Assembly: GCF_004119445.1 (NCBI RefSeq)
Contig: NZ_QICI01000041.1
Span: 62,001 to 126,000 of the forward strand
Origin: Chryseobacterium sp. CH21
GTDB lineage: Bacteria; Bacteroidota; Bacteroidia; Flavobacteriales; Weeksellaceae
DNA: 64,000 nucleotides
Direction of reading: 5' to 3'
In this document: positions 1 through 8,391 of the stretch, piece by piece
Layout of the letters: the number at the start of each line of letters is the position of its first letter
Numbering within the stretch: the first letter of the stretch is position 1
The notes under the pieces: model-generated
The model's input: only the letters and a program-made list of their open reading frames with translations
Told to the model about the DNA's origin: nothing
Databases searched by the model: none
Made by a program: the position numbers and the translations under genes

Positions 1-73
1 CGAATACTGATTCGTCTAGAGTTACTTTTCTTCCGGTCTCTTTTCCTGATGTATTTAATACTACTAGTTCCAT
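1..73 (-). CDS. rplD: 50S ribosomal protein L4, N-terminal fragment
   Basis: The first 24 codons ([14 protein letters not shown]...) run off the left edge of the window and match the start of bacterial L4, a 50S subunit protein. Its ATG lies inside the end of rplC: the two genes overlap by 10 bases in different frames, so translation is probably coupled. This order, rplC then rplD, is the standard S10-operon order. Only the N-terminus is visible, so integrity cannot be judged. Confidence 0.9.
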   Translation of the reverse strand, partial: MELVVLNTSGKETGRKVTLDESVF

Positions 74-690
74 TTTCTGATAATTACATAAGAATTTTTA
101 GCTCCCGGAACAGCACCTTTTACTACTAAAAGATTTTGTTCTTGATCAACTTTTAACACTTGAAGGTTTTGAACAGTTACCTGCTCACCTCCCATTCTTC
201 CAGCCATTCTCATCCCTTTGAATACTCTTGAAGGGTCTGAACCAGCACCGATAGAACCTGGAGCTCTAAGTCTGTTGTGCTGACCATGAGTTGCCTGCAT
301 TACACCTCCAAATCCGTGTCTTTTAACAACACCCTGGAAGCCTTTACCTTTTGAAGTTCCTGTTACGTCAACATACTCACCTTCTGTGAATAGATCAACT
401 TTTACTTCTTCTCCTACTTTTACTTCATCAACGAATTCTCTGTAGAATTCAACTAATTTAGCTTTAGGAGCAGAACCAGCCTTTTTAAAATGGCCAGCTA
501 ACGCTTTACCAACGTTCTTCTCACTCTTGTCATCGAAACCTAACTGAACAGCTTTGTAACCGTCTTTTTCTAAGGTTCTGACCTGTAAAACCGAGCATGG
601 ACCAGCTTGAATAACTGTACAAGGAATGTTTTTTCCTTCTTCGTTAAACAAAGACGTCATACCGATTTTTTTACCAATAATACCTGACAT
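64..690 (-). CDS. rplC: 50S ribosomal protein L3
   Basis: 208 residues, the usual L3 length, starting [13 protein letters not shown] and containing the conserved glycine-rich central region ([10 protein letters not shown], then THGQHNR and [15 protein letters not shown]). L3 binds 23S rRNA early in 50S assembly and lies near the peptidyl-transferase centre. It overlaps rplD downstream. Normally rpsJ sits immediately upstream; here rpsJ is about 18 kb away at 18820-19125, and rplC has its own promoter and a roughly 100-base leader. Confidence 0.97.
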   Translation of the reverse strand: MSGIIGKKIGMTSLFNEEGKNIPCTVIQAGPCSVLQVRTLEKDGYKAVQLGFDDKSEKNVGKALAGHFKKAGSAPKAKLVEFYREFVDEVKVGEEVKVDLFTEGEYVDVTGTSKGKGFQGVVKRHGFGGVMQATHGQHNRLRAPGSIGAGSDPSRVFKGMRMAGRMGGEQVTVQNLQVLKVDQEQNLLVVKGAVPGAKNSYVIIRKWN

Positions 691-710
691 TGTTTATATT
701 ATAATAAAAT

Positions 711-773
711 TTATCCTTTATTTTTTCCCATTTTTCGGAAGTCTGAAGTAATTTCTACTTTTGATATAGGCAT
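711..773 (-). CDS. 20-codon leader ORF upstream of rplC
   Basis: Between the rplC promoter and the rplC start is a complete ORF of 20 codons (begins MPISKVEITS, basic C-terminus GKNKG, stop TAA). It is preceded by AGGAG six bases before the ATG, a strong Shine-Dalgarno for a phylum that rarely uses one, and it stops 20 bases before rplC. It could be a regulatory leader peptide, a translational coupler or a short conserved protein. I do not recognise the sequence; function is inferred only from position. Confidence 0.4.
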   Translation of the reverse strand: MPISKVEITSDFRKMGKNKG

Positions 774-796
774 ACTACGCTCCTAAAATGAGTGTG

Positions 797-827
797 CAAA
801 TTTATGAATAATTTTATAACTGACAAA
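797..827 (-). promoter_or_regulatory. Promoter of rplC
   Basis: On the minus strand TTTG (824-827), 19 bases, then TAAATTTG (797-804) match the Bacteroidota sigma consensus TTTG-N19-TAnnTTTG exactly. Transcription would start about 100 bases before rplC and include the leader ORF at 711-773. It gives the separated S10-operon segment an independent promoter. Confidence 0.75.
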
Positions 828-939
828 TATTTTGAGTAAAATATTTTGATTTTTAATCGATTAGATGATTTTGAAAAAATTCAGAACAAATTTCTCAAAG
901 ATTTATTTTGATTTAAAAAAAGAAATTAAGAAGAAGATA

Positions 940-1704
940 TTATTGAGCTAACACACACACTCCCATCTCCTCCAATTCAGCCCTGTCTTCAGCGGAAATA
1001 CCGTTATCCGTAATCAGGTAATCCACCTGATCCAACGCTGCAATCTTACCAAACCCTTTCTTGTTCAATTTTGAGGAATCAGCAAGAATAACAGTCTGAT
1101 CAGCACATTCCATCATAATCTGATTCAAATGAGCTTCTGCTGCATTGGAGGTACTGATTCCAAATTCCGGATCAATACCATCAACACCCAAAAAAAGTTT
1201 ATTGCATGAAAACTGTTTAAGAATTCCTTCGGAAATAGATCCTACAATAGAAGTAGAGCTTTTTCGTACCTCTCCACCAAGCTGTATAATATTAATATTA
1301 GGATTATTGCAAAGTTCAATGGCCACCCTCAAAGAAGACGTCAATACCGTAAGAGACCCAAAGTTCACCAGCATCCTTGCCAGATAATGCATTGTTGTTC
1401 CGGATGCCAATATAATACAGTCGTTCTCCTGGATTAATGATAAAGCTGCTTTTGCAATAGCCTGCTTCGCCTCCACATTGATACTTTCTTTCTCCCCTAC
1501 ATTTTTCTCATAGGCATATCTTACCTGCTTACTCGCTCCTCCGTGGTTCCTGAAAAGAAGCCCCAGACTTTCGAGATAGTTCAGATCCTTTCGGATCGTA
1601 ACCGAAGAAACACTGAGCTTCTCACACAGATCCTGAACAAGCACATGTCCTTTTTCCTCAAGCTCTTTCAGTATTTCATCCTGCCTTGGTAATAGCTTTT
1701 CCAT
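940..1704 (-). CDS. DeoR-family transcriptional repressor, GlpR-like
   Basis: 254 residues with the DeoR layout: an N-terminal winged helix (about 1-58; RQDEILKELEEKG, SVSSVTIRKDLNYLE) and a C-terminal sugar-phosphate isomerase-like effector domain (about 75-230; ILASGTTMHYLA, FLGVDGIDPEFGISTSN, ILADSSKLNKKGFG). It is transcribed divergently from the glpD-K-F operon, which suggests it represses glycerol use and is released by glycerol 3-phosphate. CGAAAC-type sequences lie near both gene starts. The effector is inferred from neighbours; another phosphorylated sugar is possible. Confidence 0.85.
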   Translation of the reverse strand: MEKLLPRQDEILKELEEKGHVLVQDLCEKLSVSSVTIRKDLNYLESLGLLFRNHGGASKQVRYAYEKNVGEKESINVEAKQAIAKAALSLIQENDCIILASGTTMHYLARMLVNFGSLTVLTSSLRVAIELCNNPNINIIQLGGEVRKSSTSIVGSISEGILKQFSCNKLFLGVDGIDPEFGISTSNAAEAHLNQIMMECADQTVILADSSKLNKKGFGKIAALDQVDYLITDNGISAEDRAELEEMGVCVLAQ

Positions 1705-1708
1705 TTTA

Positions 1709-1835
1709 TTCGTTTCATCAAAAATACCGTTTTTTTTTCACATCTTAAAATTTCATTTATTTTCTTTTTGCTTTCATTTTTAATTTATATATTTGAAAAC
1801 GAAACATAAACGAAACATTTATGAAACGAAACGAA
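1709..1835 (+). promoter_or_regulatory. glp intergenic control region: promoter and CGAAAC operator repeats
   Basis: Upstream of glpD, TTTG (1767-1770), 17 bases, then TATATTTG (1788-1795) form a Bacteroidota promoter. Directly after it, 1799-1835 carries four close copies of (A)CGAAAC/TGAAACG, the last two running into the glpD start codon region. On the repressor side, 1709-1718 reads ATTCGTTTCA, the same motif inverted, next to the regulator's start. DeoR-family repressors commonly bind such CGAAA-type direct repeats, so these are candidate operators for the adjacent regulator. Confidence 0.6.
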
Positions 1836-3419
1836 GAACTCAGTAAGTTAACCAATGTAAAAGAATGGGACTTTATTGTCATAGGAGGAGGAGCCAGTGG
1901 TTTAGGTTCAGCATTAGACGCGGTAAGCAGAGGATTCAAAACATTATTGCTTGAATCTCATGACTTTGCAAAAGCAACATCCAGCAGAAGTACCAAATTG
2001 GTGCACGGCGGAGTTAGATATCTTGCCCAGGGAGATGTCGGATTGGTAAAAGAAGCATTAAAGGAAAGAGGACTCTTAGCAAAAAATGCAGCACATATCG
2101 TAAAAAATCAGTCTTTCATTATTCCAAACTATACATGGTGGGGAGGAATTTATTATAAGATAGGACTTTCCGTTTATGATTTTCTTGCCGGAAAACTAAG
2201 TTTAGGTAAAACAAGATACATCAGCAAATCAAAAACCGTTGAAAAGCTTCCCACTATTGAACAAAACCACTTAATGAGCGGTGTTGTTTACCAGGACGGA
2301 CAATTTGACGATGCCAGACTTGCAATCAACCTTACCCAAACGATTATTGAAAAAGGTGGAAGTGCTGTTAATTATGTGAAAGTAGTTAACCTGTTGAAAG
2401 ATAATTCTGATAAAGTAATAGGTGTGGTTGCAGAAGATCAGCTTTCTAAGCAGCAATATCAGATTCACGGTAAAGTAGTCATCAACGCTACCGGCGTATT
2501 TACAAATGACATTCTTAATATGAATAATCCTAAGCATGGTAAGTTAGTTGTACCCAGCCAGGGAATTCACCTTGTATTAGATAAATCTTTCCTTAAAAGT
2601 GATGATGCCATCATGATTCCGAAAACTTCAGACGGCAGGGTTTTATTTGTCGTTCCATGGCATGACAGAGCTTTAGTGGGAACTACAGATACTCTTTTAA
2701 AGGATGAAAGTTTTGAGCCTCGTGCTTTGGAAGAAGAAATCAGTTTTGTTTTAAATACAGCTAGACAATATCTATCAAAAAAACCGACTCGTGAAGATGT
2801 AAAATCAGTTTTCGCAGGCCTTCGTCCACTTGCCGCTCCTAAAGACGGAAGCAAAAGTACAAAAGAGGTTTCCCGAAGCCATAAAGTAATTACTTCAGAG
2901 ACCGGATTAGTTTCTATTATCGGAGGAAAATGGACGACCTACCGTAAAATGGCAGAAGATACAGTAGATGAAGCCATGAAAGTTCACAGGTTGGGAAACA
3001 GCCCATCTAAAACAGAGCACCTTTCCATTCATGGAAATGTAAAACCGGAACAGGTAGACAGAACCAATCACCTGTACGTTTACGGATCTGATATCCCATC
3101 TATAAAAGCATTGCAGGAAAGCAATCCCCGTTATGCTCAAAAAATCCATCCGGATCACCCTTTCACTGTAACGGAAGTTGTATGGGCTGTAAGAACTGAA
3201 ATGGCAGAAACTATTGAAGATATTCTGGCCAGAAGAGTCCGCTTACTATTCCTGGATGCGAGAGCTGCTATAGACAGCGCTCATCACGTAGCAAGAATCA
3301 TCGCTGAAGAGAAAGGATATTCTGAAGAATGGGCTCAGCAGCAGGAAAATGAATTCATTGAATTAGCAAGAGGATATTTATTGACTCCTTATTCACCTAA
3401 AGTTATCAACCTAAATTAG
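1821..3419 (+). CDS. glpD: Glycerol-3-phosphate dehydrogenase (FAD-dependent)
   Basis: 532 residues. Oxidises sn-glycerol 3-phosphate to dihydroxyacetone phosphate at the membrane, passing electrons to quinone. An FAD dinucleotide-binding motif ([12 protein letters not shown]) lies at about 20-31, followed by [16 protein letters not shown], typical of the DAO/GlpD family; the C-terminal domain ([15 protein letters not shown]) is the aerobic GlpD type. First gene of glpD-glpK-glpF-OMP; glpK begins 10 bases after its stop. Confidence 0.95.
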   Translation: MKRNEELSKLTNVKEWDFIVIGGGASGLGSALDAVSRGFKTLLLESHDFAKATSSRSTKLVHGGVRYLAQGDVGLVKEALKERGLLAKNAAHIVKNQSFIIPNYTWWGGIYYKIGLSVYDFLAGKLSLGKTRYISKSKTVEKLPTIEQNHLMSGVVYQDGQFDDARLAINLTQTIIEKGGSAVNYVKVVNLLKDNSDKVIGVVAEDQLSKQQYQIHGKVVINATGVFTNDILNMNNPKHGKLVVPSQGIHLVLDKSFLKSDDAIMIPKTSDGRVLFVVPWHDRALVGTTDTLLKDESFEPRALEEEISFVLNTARQYLSKKPTREDVKSVFAGLRPLAAPKDGSKSTKEVSRSHKVITSETGLVSIIGGKWTTYRKMAEDTVDEAMKVHRLGNSPSKTEHLSIHGNVKPEQVDRTNHLYVYGSDIPSIKALQESNPRYAQKIHPDHPFTVTEVVWAVRTEMAETIEDILARRVRLLFLDARAAIDSAHHVARIIAEEKGYSEEWAQQQENEFIELARGYLLTPYSPKVINLN

Positions 3420-3429
3420 CACTATATAC

Positions 3430-4926
3430 ATGAATGAAAAACTAATTCTCGCTCTAGACCAGGGAACAACTTCCTCCAGAGCGATTCTCTTCAATCACAG
3501 CGGAGAAATCAAATATGTATCGCAAAAAGATTTCGAACAGATATTCCCTACTCCAGGATGGGTAGAGCATGATCCTAATGAAATCTGGTCATCACAAATC
3601 TCCGTAGCAGCAGAAATTATAGCGAAAGCAGGAATCTCCGGACTGGAAGTTGCTGCTATCGGGATTACAAATCAACGTGAAACCACAATCGTGTGGGACA
3701 AAGAAACCGGTGAACCTATCTATAACGCCATTGTATGGCAGGACCGCAGAACCTCAAAATATTGTGACGAACTTAAAGATCAGGGACATGCATCAACGAT
3801 CAAAGAAAAAACAGGACTTGTTCTGGATGCTTACTTTTCCGCTACCAAGCTAAAGTGGATTCTTGACAATGTAGAAGGAGCAAGACAAAAGGCGGAAGAA
3901 GGAAAATTATGTTTCGGAACTGTTGACACATGGCTTGTATGGAAACTTACCCGTGGAAAAATGTTTATCACAGATGTTTCCAATGCCAGCAGAACCATGC
4001 TTCTGAATATTCATACTTTAGAGTGGGATCATGATTTATTAGAATTATTTGACATTCCAAAAGCTATTCTTCCTGAAGTGAAACAAAGCAGTGAGGTATA
4101 TGGCGAAACCGCTACCACTCTATTCTCTACCAAAATCCCGATTGCCGGAATTGCAGGTGATCAACAAGCCGCTTTATTCGGGCAAATGTGTACTACTCCA
4201 GGAATGGTAAAAAACACGTATGGAACAGGATGTTTCTTATTAATGAATACAGGGACAGAAGCTGTTTCTTCTAAAAATAATCTGCTTACAACCGTAGCAT
4301 GGAAAATTAATGGAGAAGTAAACTATGCATTAGAAGGAAGTGTATTTGTAGGAGGTGCAGCTATTCAATGGCTGAGAGACGGTCTTAAAATCATTCATTC
4401 TTCTGACCAGGTGAATGAACTGGCTGCTTCTGTACCAGATAATGGCGGAGTATATTTTGTACCTGCATTAACTGGCCTTGGAGCACCTTATTGGGATCAA
4501 TATGCCCGTGGAACTATTGTAGGAATTACCCGTGGTACGACAGACGCACATATCGCAAGAGCAACTTTGGAAGGGATAGCATTCCAGGTGTATGATATTG
4601 TAAAAGCAATGGAAGCAGATTCCGGAAGAGCCAGCCTTGAACTAAGAGTAGATGGCGGAGCATCAGCAAGTAATCTTCTGATGCAGATACAGTCTGATCT
4701 TTTTGGTTTTAAAATTACAAGACCTAAAACCCTTGAAACAACAGCACTGGGTGCCGCTTACCTTGCCGGACTTGCTGTAGGATACTGGAAAGATGTTGAA
4801 GAAATTCAGTCCCAGTGGATTGTAGACAAGGATTTCCATCCTCAGTTGGAAAGAGAACATGTTGATAAGATGGCACATTCATGGAAAAGAGCTGTATCAC
4901 GTGCTCAGAGCTGGATAGAAGATTAA
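3430..4926 (+). CDS. glpK: Glycerol kinase
   Basis: 498 residues, the normal GlpK length. ATP-dependent phosphorylation of glycerol to glycerol 3-phosphate. Shows the FGGY-kinase phosphate-binding start [14 protein letters not shown], the glycerol-contacting NQRETT and WQDRR stretches, and the C-terminal DGGASAS and [11 protein letters not shown] signatures. It lies between the dehydrogenase and the facilitator in one operon, so imported glycerol is trapped and then oxidised. Confidence 0.97.
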   Translation: MNEKLILALDQGTTSSRAILFNHSGEIKYVSQKDFEQIFPTPGWVEHDPNEIWSSQISVAAEIIAKAGISGLEVAAIGITNQRETTIVWDKETGEPIYNAIVWQDRRTSKYCDELKDQGHASTIKEKTGLVLDAYFSATKLKWILDNVEGARQKAEEGKLCFGTVDTWLVWKLTRGKMFITDVSNASRTMLLNIHTLEWDHDLLELFDIPKAILPEVKQSSEVYGETATTLFSTKIPIAGIAGDQQAALFGQMCTTPGMVKNTYGTGCFLLMNTGTEAVSSKNNLLTTVAWKINGEVNYALEGSVFVGGAAIQWLRDGLKIIHSSDQVNELAASVPDNGGVYFVPALTGLGAPYWDQYARGTIVGITRGTTDAHIARATLEGIAFQVYDIVKAMEADSGRASLELRVDGGASASNLLMQIQSDLFGFKITRPKTLETTALGAAYLAGLAVGYWKDVEEIQSQWIVDKDFHPQLEREHVDKMAHSWKRAVSRAQSWIED

Positions 4927-4947
4927 TTCACTTATAAAAAAACTTAT

Positions 4948-5679
4948 ATGACCCCATTTATTGCAGAAGTTATCGGGACGATGCTTCTTATATTGCTAGG
5001 CAACGGTGTTGTAGCCAATGTTGTCTTAAAAGATACGAAAGGAAATAATTCCGGATGGATCGTTATTACTACCGCATGGGCACTCGCCGTTTTCGTAGGA
5101 GTAACCGTTGCCGGCCCAATAAGTGGGGCTCACCTGAACCCGGCCGTAACCATTGGCCTTGCAGCCGCAGGTAAATTTTCCTGGGATCTGGTTCCTTCTT
5201 ATATCGCAGCCCAAATGATCGGAGGGATGCTGGGCGCTTTTCTGGTATGGCTTTTCAACAAAGATCATTTTGCAATTACGGAAGATGAAGGCGCCAAATT
5301 AGCTTGTTTCAGTACAAGTCCAGCCATCAGAAAAACATCTTCTAATCTGATCAGTGAGATCATCGGAACCTTCGTTCTGGTATTCGTTATTTTTCATTTT
5401 TCTGACCCTAGTATTTCCTTACAGGCAGATCCAACAGCCAAAGTGGGATTAGGTACCGTAGGTGCTATTCCCGTTACCTTTCTTGTATGGGTAATAGGTT
5501 TATCACTTGGAGGAACTACAGGATATGCCATTAACCCTGCAAGAGACCTTGCTCCTAGAATAATGCACGCTATCTTGCCTGTAAAAGGAAGCAGTGATTG
5601 GTCATATGCCTGGATTCCTGTAGTAGGTCCTGTCACAGGAGCTATTATTGCAGCAGCATTATATGGATTTTTAAAGTAA
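4948..5679 (+). CDS. glpF: Glycerol uptake facilitator (aquaglyceroporin)
   Basis: 243 residues, MIP family, with both NPA pore motifs (SGAHLNPAVTIG near 65 and GYAINPARDLAPR near 195) and six hydrophobic helices. The D after NPAR (NPARD) is the residue type associated with glycerol-conducting rather than water-only channels. Inner-membrane glycerol entry; third gene of the glp operon, 21 bases after glpK and 6 bases before the outer-membrane protein gene. Confidence 0.95.
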   Translation: MTPFIAEVIGTMLLILLGNGVVANVVLKDTKGNNSGWIVITTAWALAVFVGVTVAGPISGAHLNPAVTIGLAAAGKFSWDLVPSYIAAQMIGGMLGAFLVWLFNKDHFAITEDEGAKLACFSTSPAIRKTSSNLISEIIGTFVLVFVIFHFSDPSISLQADPTAKVGLGTVGAIPVTFLVWVIGLSLGGTTGYAINPARDLAPRIMHAILPVKGSSDWSYAWIPVVGPVTGAIIAAALYGFLK

Positions 5680-5685
5680 AAACAA

Positions 5686-6486
5686 ATGATGAAAAAAGTC
5701 TTAAAGGGAATCTTCCTTCTTGCGATAGGCACAGGAAGATTATTTTCACAGGAAAAGGAAACCAAAGAAGGAAGGCTTGATTTTACAGCCAACATTCAGA
5801 ACAACCACTTATGGAGAGGGCTTATTATTACAGATAAACCTGTTGTAATGGGAAATCTTTCTTATGCCTTAGATGCGGAGAAGAAATGGAAGGTAGGAAT
5901 TTGGGGGGCATCTGCATTAGCGGATGATAAGGACAATACTCATTATAAGGAAATCAACTATTATGTTCAATATTCTAACGGACGTTTTTATATTGGATTA
6001 TGGGATCTTTACAACTCCCGAAACATTAATACTGTAGTGGCTGCTGACGATATCTTCAGCTATTCACAGAGAAGAACAGCCCATATCATTGATTTAAGAA
6101 CCAACTATACTTTCGGACCTTCATTCCCGATCAATATTGAAGCAGACATTATGCTGTATGGTGGAGCTAACGCAGGAGAAGTTATCCTGGAAGCTGATGG
6201 AAGTTACAAAAAGAACAGATATTCTACCTACGTACAGGCAAGCTATCCTGTCATTAAAGGAGAAAAAGTCAATCTGGACGCATTTGTAGGAGCCGGATTT
6301 GCACTCAATGACAAAACATTTTTATATGGCAATGGCAAAAACAGCTTTGACATCGTAAATGTAGGGGTAAAAGCTGGAAAAGTAGTGAAGATTACTGATC
6401 ATTACAGTCTTCCTGTATCCATGATGGCGATGTGGAATCCATCTAATAAATACGCAAGAATTCAGCTTGCGGCAACTGTTTTTTAA
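5686..6486 (+). CDS. Putative outer-membrane protein of the glycerol operon
   Basis: 266 residues with a signal peptide (to about FSQ, residue 22) and a beta-strand-rich body of alternating polar and aromatic residues (WRGLIITDKPVVMGNLSY, YYVQYSNGRFYIGLWDLYN), ending in F as outer-membrane barrels often do. The tight six-base spacing from glpF and the terminator right after it place it in the glp operon, so it may be a porin aiding glycerol or glycerophosphodiester entry. The start could be either of two adjacent ATG codons. Substrate is inference only. Confidence 0.7.
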   Translation: MMKKVLKGIFLLAIGTGRLFSQEKETKEGRLDFTANIQNNHLWRGLIITDKPVVMGNLSYALDAEKKWKVGIWGASALADDKDNTHYKEINYYVQYSNGRFYIGLWDLYNSRNINTVVAADDIFSYSQRRTAHIIDLRTNYTFGPSFPINIEADIMLYGGANAGEVILEADGSYKKNRYSTYVQASYPVIKGEKVNLDAFVGAGFALNDKTFLYGNGKNSFDIVNVGVKAGKVVKITDHYSLPVSMMAMWNPSNKYARIQLAATVF

Positions 6487-6508
6487 TTTGACTTTAACTC
6501 AATTATAG

Positions 6509-6545
6509 AAAAGCCACTTCTTTCAAGGAGTGGTTTTGTTTTTTC
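6509..6545 (+). terminator. Terminator of the glp operon
   Basis: AAGCCACTTCTT / AGGAGTGGTTTT stem with a three-to-four base loop followed by a T-rich run, 23 bases after the last gene of the operon. Confidence 0.8.
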
Positions 6546-6609
6546 AAAAGAAACAATCTACTTACAGAAAAGATAATGTTATACAGTTCATCTGTCATCA
6601 TCTGCAATA

Positions 6610-6655
6610 ACCGGGTTTTTACGGAGGTTGCTTTGCTTAAATATATTTATTTTTG
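6610..6655 (+). promoter_or_regulatory. Promoter with upstream ACCGGGTTTTTACGG box
   Basis: TATTTTTG (6648-6655) is a -7 element 13 bases before the ATG at 6668. Exactly 23 bases upstream of it ends ACCGGGTTTTTACGG (6610-6624). The same box with the same 23-base spacing occurs before the next gene (7277-7322), which argues for a shared regulator or an alternative sigma factor. Confidence 0.55.
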
Positions 6656-6667
6656 AAAAAAAGATTT

Positions 6668-7090
6668 ATGAAAAAGATTTTCAGTTTATTGATTCTGTGT
6701 ATCAGTATTTTTACTTTGGCTCAGCAGGTGAAAGTTCCTTTTACCGGACACCGAAGCTTTGATATCATGAAAGGATACAGCGGAACTGGTACTCCTCATT
6801 ATTATGTGGATATAAAAAAGACCGGGGAGGTTCATTTTGGATATGTTCAGGTGAATCAGGCTGACGGAAAAGAAACAACAGAAGAAATAAATGCCGGACA
6901 ATATGCTCCCAATAAAGTCATGAAAGTGGTTTTCAAGGAATATGAGGAGAATTTTCTGGTGAAATTTGACAAAGATAAAATTTACCTTACCGATGAAAGG
7001 GGAAATATTCTGCATCTTGAGGGCTGCTGCTCAGCCCGGGAAAGTGCAGATAAAGAAAGCTGTAAGTGTGAAAGTGAACTTTACAAGTAG
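6668..7090 (+). CDS. Secreted protein of unknown function
   Basis: 140 residues from the ATG at 6668; a longer reading from TTG at 6653 would begin inside the -7 element and is rejected. Signal peptide MKKIFSLLILCISIFTLAQ with likely cleavage after AQ. The mature part is small and beta-rich (FTGHRSFDIMKGYSGTGT, VDIKKTGEVHFGYVQVNQ) and ends in a cluster of cysteines (GCCSARE...CKCE). I do not recognise the family. Flanked by its own promoter and terminator, so monocistronic. Confidence 0.75.
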   Translation: MKKIFSLLILCISIFTLAQQVKVPFTGHRSFDIMKGYSGTGTPHYYVDIKKTGEVHFGYVQVNQADGKETTEEINAGQYAPNKVMKVVFKEYEENFLVKFDKDKIYLTDERGNILHLEGCCSARESADKESCKCESELYK

Positions 7091-7108
7091 TTAAAATTGT
7101 ATATAGAG

Positions 7109-7138
7109 AGAGCCACTCCATTTGGGGTGGTTTTCTTG
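7109..7138 (+). terminator. Terminator after the 6668 gene
   Basis: GCCACTCC-ATTT-GGGGTGGT stem followed by TTTCTTGTT, 20 bases after the stop codon. Its sequence resembles the terminator at 6509. Confidence 0.75.
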
Positions 7139-7276
7139 TTGTAGAGAACCACCCCGTCAATTATAAATTTGCCACCCCTCCATGGGAGCGGAATGGTTAT
7201 ACGAATTCGCAGCATTTGAACAAATTATAATATATAAATACAATATTCTTTCACTTCTTGTCTTTAACCACTAATC

Positions 7277-7322
7277 ACCGGGATTTTACGGTTTATATTC
7301 TACCTGAATATTCTTATTTTTG
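7277..7322 (+). promoter_or_regulatory. Promoter with upstream ACCGGGATTTTACGG box
   Basis: TATTTTTG (7315-7322) lies 17 bases before the ATG at 7340. ACCGGGATTTTACGG (7277-7291) ends 23 bases upstream of it, differing in one base from the box at 6610-6624 and with identical spacing. A canonical -33 TTTG is lacking here. Confidence 0.55.
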
Positions 7323-7339
7323 AAAAGTGATTCATCCTC

Positions 7340-8317
7340 ATGAAAAATTTTAAATTTTTATTCCTGTTTCTTCTCTTTCTTATTGTGTCATGCAGCAAGA
7401 AAGAAGATCATCCTTACACGTTTTATTACTGGAAAACTAAACTAAGACTTGACATTGAAGAGAAGAAAGCATTGGATAAAGCAACAGTTCCTTATTTATA
7501 TACAAGATTCTTTGATGTAGATAAGGTGAACGGAAAATTTCAGCCGGTGGCAGTGATTACTAAAGACAAAAGTTTTCAAACTAACAAGCAGATTGTCCCT
7601 ACAGTTTTCATTACTAATCAGACGTTGATAGGTATTTCTTCTGATGAGATCAAATTTCTGGCAGAAAGTATTCATCTTTTAATTCAAAAGAAAACAAAAG
7701 AATATCAACTGAAAATTAACAATGAAATTCAAATCGACTGCGACTGGACAGCCGGAACGAGGAATGATTATTTTAAATTTCTGAAAGAGCTCAAAAGAGT
7801 CTCAGGAAAAAAAATTACCTGCACTCTGCGTCTTCATCAGGTAAAAGATAAAAAGCAGACCGGAATTCCTCCCGTAGAAAAAGTATACCTGATGTGTTAC
7901 TCCACTTCATCACCTCTGGAAAAGTCTGATAAAAATTCTATTCTGGATGTCAACATTTTAAAAAGCTATCTTTCAAAAATGGAAAAATATCCTATCAAAA
8001 AAATCGAAGTAGCACTTCCCATTTATTCATGGGGAATTGTTACCAATCATCTGGGGAAACATAAACTGATTAATGCTTTATCCAAAAGAGATCTGGAAAA
8101 TCCAAATTTCAAAAAGATCTCCGACCATGAGATTGAAGTTCTGAAAGACGGATTCTACTTTGGAAGTTATTTAAACAAAGGCTTTACCATAAAGGCAGAG
8201 GAAATTTCCGAAGAACAACTAGAGGACGTTACTGAGTTTTTACAGAAAAAAATCCCTCATTTTACTATTATTTATTATCAATTAGATAGTAAATTTGTAT
8301 TAGACCGGAAATTTTAA
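7340..8317 (+). CDS. Lipoprotein, possibly a degenerate TIM-barrel glycosidase-like protein
   Basis: 325 residues with a lipoprotein signal peptide (LFLIVSC, lipid-modified Cys at about 18). No family can be named with certainty. IQIDCDWT, VYLMCYST and VALPIYSW occur in the order and spacing expected of beta-strand ends in GH18-like barrels, but the catalytic DxxDxDxE is not present, so if related it is probably non-enzymatic or uses other chemistry. It is followed after 74 bases by a large secreted protein on the same strand. Confidence 0.7.
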   Translation: MKNFKFLFLFLLFLIVSCSKKEDHPYTFYYWKTKLRLDIEEKKALDKATVPYLYTRFFDVDKVNGKFQPVAVITKDKSFQTNKQIVPTVFITNQTLIGISSDEIKFLAESIHLLIQKKTKEYQLKINNEIQIDCDWTAGTRNDYFKFLKELKRVSGKKITCTLRLHQVKDKKQTGIPPVEKVYLMCYSTSSPLEKSDKNSILDVNILKSYLSKMEKYPIKKIEVALPIYSWGIVTNHLGKHKLINALSKRDLENPNFKKISDHEIEVLKDGFYFGSYLNKGFTIKAEEISEEQLEDVTEFLQKKIPHFTIIYYQLDSKFVLDRKF

Positions 8318-8391
8318 TCTCTTGCAGATAGAGGTAGCTTGCCTGAACCATACCATACAAATATTAAAACTAAAAACACACTACACACCCT

